A DNA stretch of 64,000 nucleotides. Origin: Scatacola_A faecigallinarum. Its GTDB lineage: Bacteria > Pseudomonadota > Alphaproteobacteria > RF32 > CAG-239. Positions 62,896 to 64,000 of the stretch are shown here, one piece after another; within the stretch, counting starts at the first letter, position 1, and each line of letters opens with the position of its first letter. Under the pieces are notes generated by a model, which did not search any database, was not told the DNA's origin, and saw only the letters and a program-made list of their open reading frames with translations. The stretch spans positions 1 through 64,000 of the forward strand of contig DVOM01000024.1 in NCBI GenBank assembly GCA_018713605.1, read 5' to 3'. The translations under genes and the position numbers were made by a program.

Positions 62896-63585
62896 ATGGA
62901 TAAAGACAAAGCACATATTCTGGTCGTTGATGACGATACCCGTTTGCGTTCGCTTCTGCAAAGGTTTTTGAGGGAAAACGGGTTTTACGTTTCAACGGCC
63001 AAAGATGCGGCAGAGGCGCGTGAACGGCTGACCGAATACAAGTTTGACCTGTTGATTGTCGATATTATGATGCCGAACGAAACGGGGCTGGCTTTTTTGG
63101 AAAAGTTTCGCGCCGAGAGCAATTTGCCGGTAATTATGCTGACGGCTATGGGCGAAACGGCGGATCGGATTACCGGACTTTCGGCCGGGGCGGACGATTA
63201 TCTGCCCAAGCCGTTTGAGCCGTTGGAACTGGTGCTGCGGATTAAGAATATTCTCAAACGCGCGCCGCAGGTTCGCGAGGAGGTTCGGGACAAGCTTGAT
63301 TTGGGACTCTGCGTGTACGATTTGAATAAAAAAGAGTTGCATACCAAACAGGGGCAGATTATTCACATTACGCCGGTCGAACAGGCGCTGCTCGGTGTGC
63401 TGGGGCAGAAGTCAGGGCAGATTTTTACGCGTGAAAAGCTGGCGGAACTGCTGGGAGCCGGGCAAAGTCCCCGCTCCATCGACGTTCAGATTACGCGCCT
63501 GCGCAAAAAAATCGAAAAGGACTCTAAAAATCCGCGTTATCTGCAAACGGTACGCGGCAAGGGGTATATGCTGCTTCCCGAATAG
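62896..63585 (+). CDS. OmpR-family response regulator
   Basis: A 229-residue two-component response regulator. The receiver domain has VVDDDTRLR (acidic pocket), the phospho-acceptor Asp in IVDIMMPNETG (about 56) and the conserved Lys in YLPKPFEPLEL. The C-terminal winged helix (about 135-229) includes TREKLAELLGAGQSPRSIDVQITRLRKKI and ends GKGYMLLPE. It closely resembles OmpR of alphaproteobacteria. It is followed by a histidine kinase gene after 140 bp, so the two form a two-component pair. Confidence 0.95.
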   Translation: MDKDKAHILVVDDDTRLRSLLQRFLRENGFYVSTAKDAAEARERLTEYKFDLLIVDIMMPNETGLAFLEKFRAESNLPVIMLTAMGETADRITGLSAGADDYLPKPFEPLELVLRIKNILKRAPQVREEVRDKLDLGLCVYDLNKKELHTKQGQIIHITPVEQALLGVLGQKSGQIFTREKLAELLGAGQSPRSIDVQITRLRKKIEKDSKNPRYLQTVRGKGYMLLPE

Positions 63586-63725
63586 TTTTTTGCAGGTTTC
63601 TGCGGGACTGCCAATACAAGTCATCAGACAAATGTTCTTTTGTAATTCTTTGTCAGTTAATTTTACTGGCATTTATTTTTGATTGGTTTAATATCGAAAG
63701 TAGTTTTATTATCAGGAGAAAACAT

Positions 63726-64000
63726 ATGCATTTGAAATTTCCGGAAAAGGTGGACAACGGCTTGCGGTTTCTGAAACTCAAGCTTTTGCCGAAAACCTTG
63801 TTTTTCAGAACGATGCTGCTCATTTTCATTCCGCTGATTGTGGTTCAGGTGGTTTCCATCGTGGCCTTTTTTGACGGAAGCTGGGGCAGGGTAGGCAAAA
63901 GGCTGTCGACGAATCTGACTTCGGACATGGCCTTTATGATGCAGCTGGTGGAAAAGTCGCCGGACAAACTGTCTGAAATTCAGAAACTGAGCCGGTCGAT
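63726..64000 (+). CDS. Sensor histidine kinase, N-terminal part (cut by window end)
   Basis: 91 codons of a membrane sensor, cut by the window end. A first membrane helix lies at about 27-47 (TMLLIFIPLIVVQVVSIVAFF), after an N-terminal cytosolic stretch. The periplasmic part begins DGSWGRVGKRLSTNLTSDM. This layout fits EnvZ-type kinases and matches the adjacent OmpR-like regulator. AGGAGAAAAC precedes the ATG. HAMP, dimerisation and ATPase domains are beyond the window. Confidence 0.8.
   Translation, partial: MHLKFPEKVDNGLRFLKLKLLPKTLFFRTMLLIFIPLIVVQVVSIVAFFDGSWGRVGKRLSTNLTSDMAFMMQLVEKSPDKLSEIQKLSRS

Overview
The window looks like chromosomal DNA of an uncultured, probably gut-associated alphaproteobacterium. 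The sequence shows a three-gene transhydrogenase with split alpha subunit (pntAa-pntAb-pntB), a GapR/DUF2312 protein, the F0 order atpI-atpB-atpE-b'-b, DciA, FliO/FliP and a pal-cpoB-tilS-ftsH-glmM run. That combination is typical of Alphaproteobacteria. The gut origin is an inference from two genes (42.2-46.0 kb) that look like Bacteroidales surface proteins. No tRNA, rRNA, CRISPR array, transposase or prophage gene was seen.

Layout. 0-1.7 kb: the N-terminal part of a Cys-rich secreted repeat protein (minus strand, runs off the left edge), repeats and a small acidic protein. 1.8-6.9 kb: two small membrane proteins with HExxH motifs enclosing a peptidoglycan-recycling pair (Mur ligase and LD-carboxypeptidase), a periplasmic protein and a TetR regulator. 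6.9-9.7 kb: pntAa-pntAb-pntB. 9.8-10.8 kb: a split CHR transporter. 10.9-20.6 kb: gapR, pyk, rpmJ, ettA, a cold-shock gene, a GNAT gene, lepA, ruvX and three unknown proteins. 20.6-24.7 kb: tolB, a small XRE protein preceded by a probable structured RNA, an amidase and a DjlA-like protein. 24.8-30.0 kb: a tightly packed nucleoside-salvage operon, cdd-punA-deoC-deoA-deoB-pgeF. 30.1-40.7 kb: a large AsmA-family protein, galU, the F0 operon, a DsbA-like protein, dciA and fliOP. 41.1-46.0 kb: an outer-membrane barrel gene and the Bacteroidales-like pair. 46.9-49.6 kb: ppdK. 50.0-52.9 kb: four unrecognised genes, including a tandem paralogue pair. 53.2-59.9 kb: pal, cpoB, tilS, ftsH, glmM and two small unknown genes. 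59.9-64.0 kb: a YjfB-like gene, uvrC, pgsA, a response regulator and the start of a histidine kinase.

How genes work together. The deo-type operon converts nucleosides to bases plus acetaldehyde and glyceraldehyde-3-phosphate. Pyk and PpdK interconvert PEP and pyruvate. The transhydrogenase and the F0 sector both use the proton gradient. The ligase, LD-carboxypeptidase and signal-less amidase fit a murein-recycling route. TolB, Pal and CpoB belong to the Tol-Pal envelope system, although tolB lies about 31 kb from pal here.

Most unusual signals. (1) A repeated structured element with the core GTATAAYGG..CTAATAC starts 3-6 nt after the stop codons of ettA, lepA and ppdK, and its outer helix shows compensatory changes between copies. 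(2) A probable 178-nt RNA (minus strand 22743-22566) has its own promoter, a 20-bp closing stem and an intrinsic terminator. (3) The Cys-rich repeat protein at the left edge. (4) The Bacteroidales-like surface-protein pair, bordered by palindromic repeats. (5) The orphan gene group at 50-53 kb.
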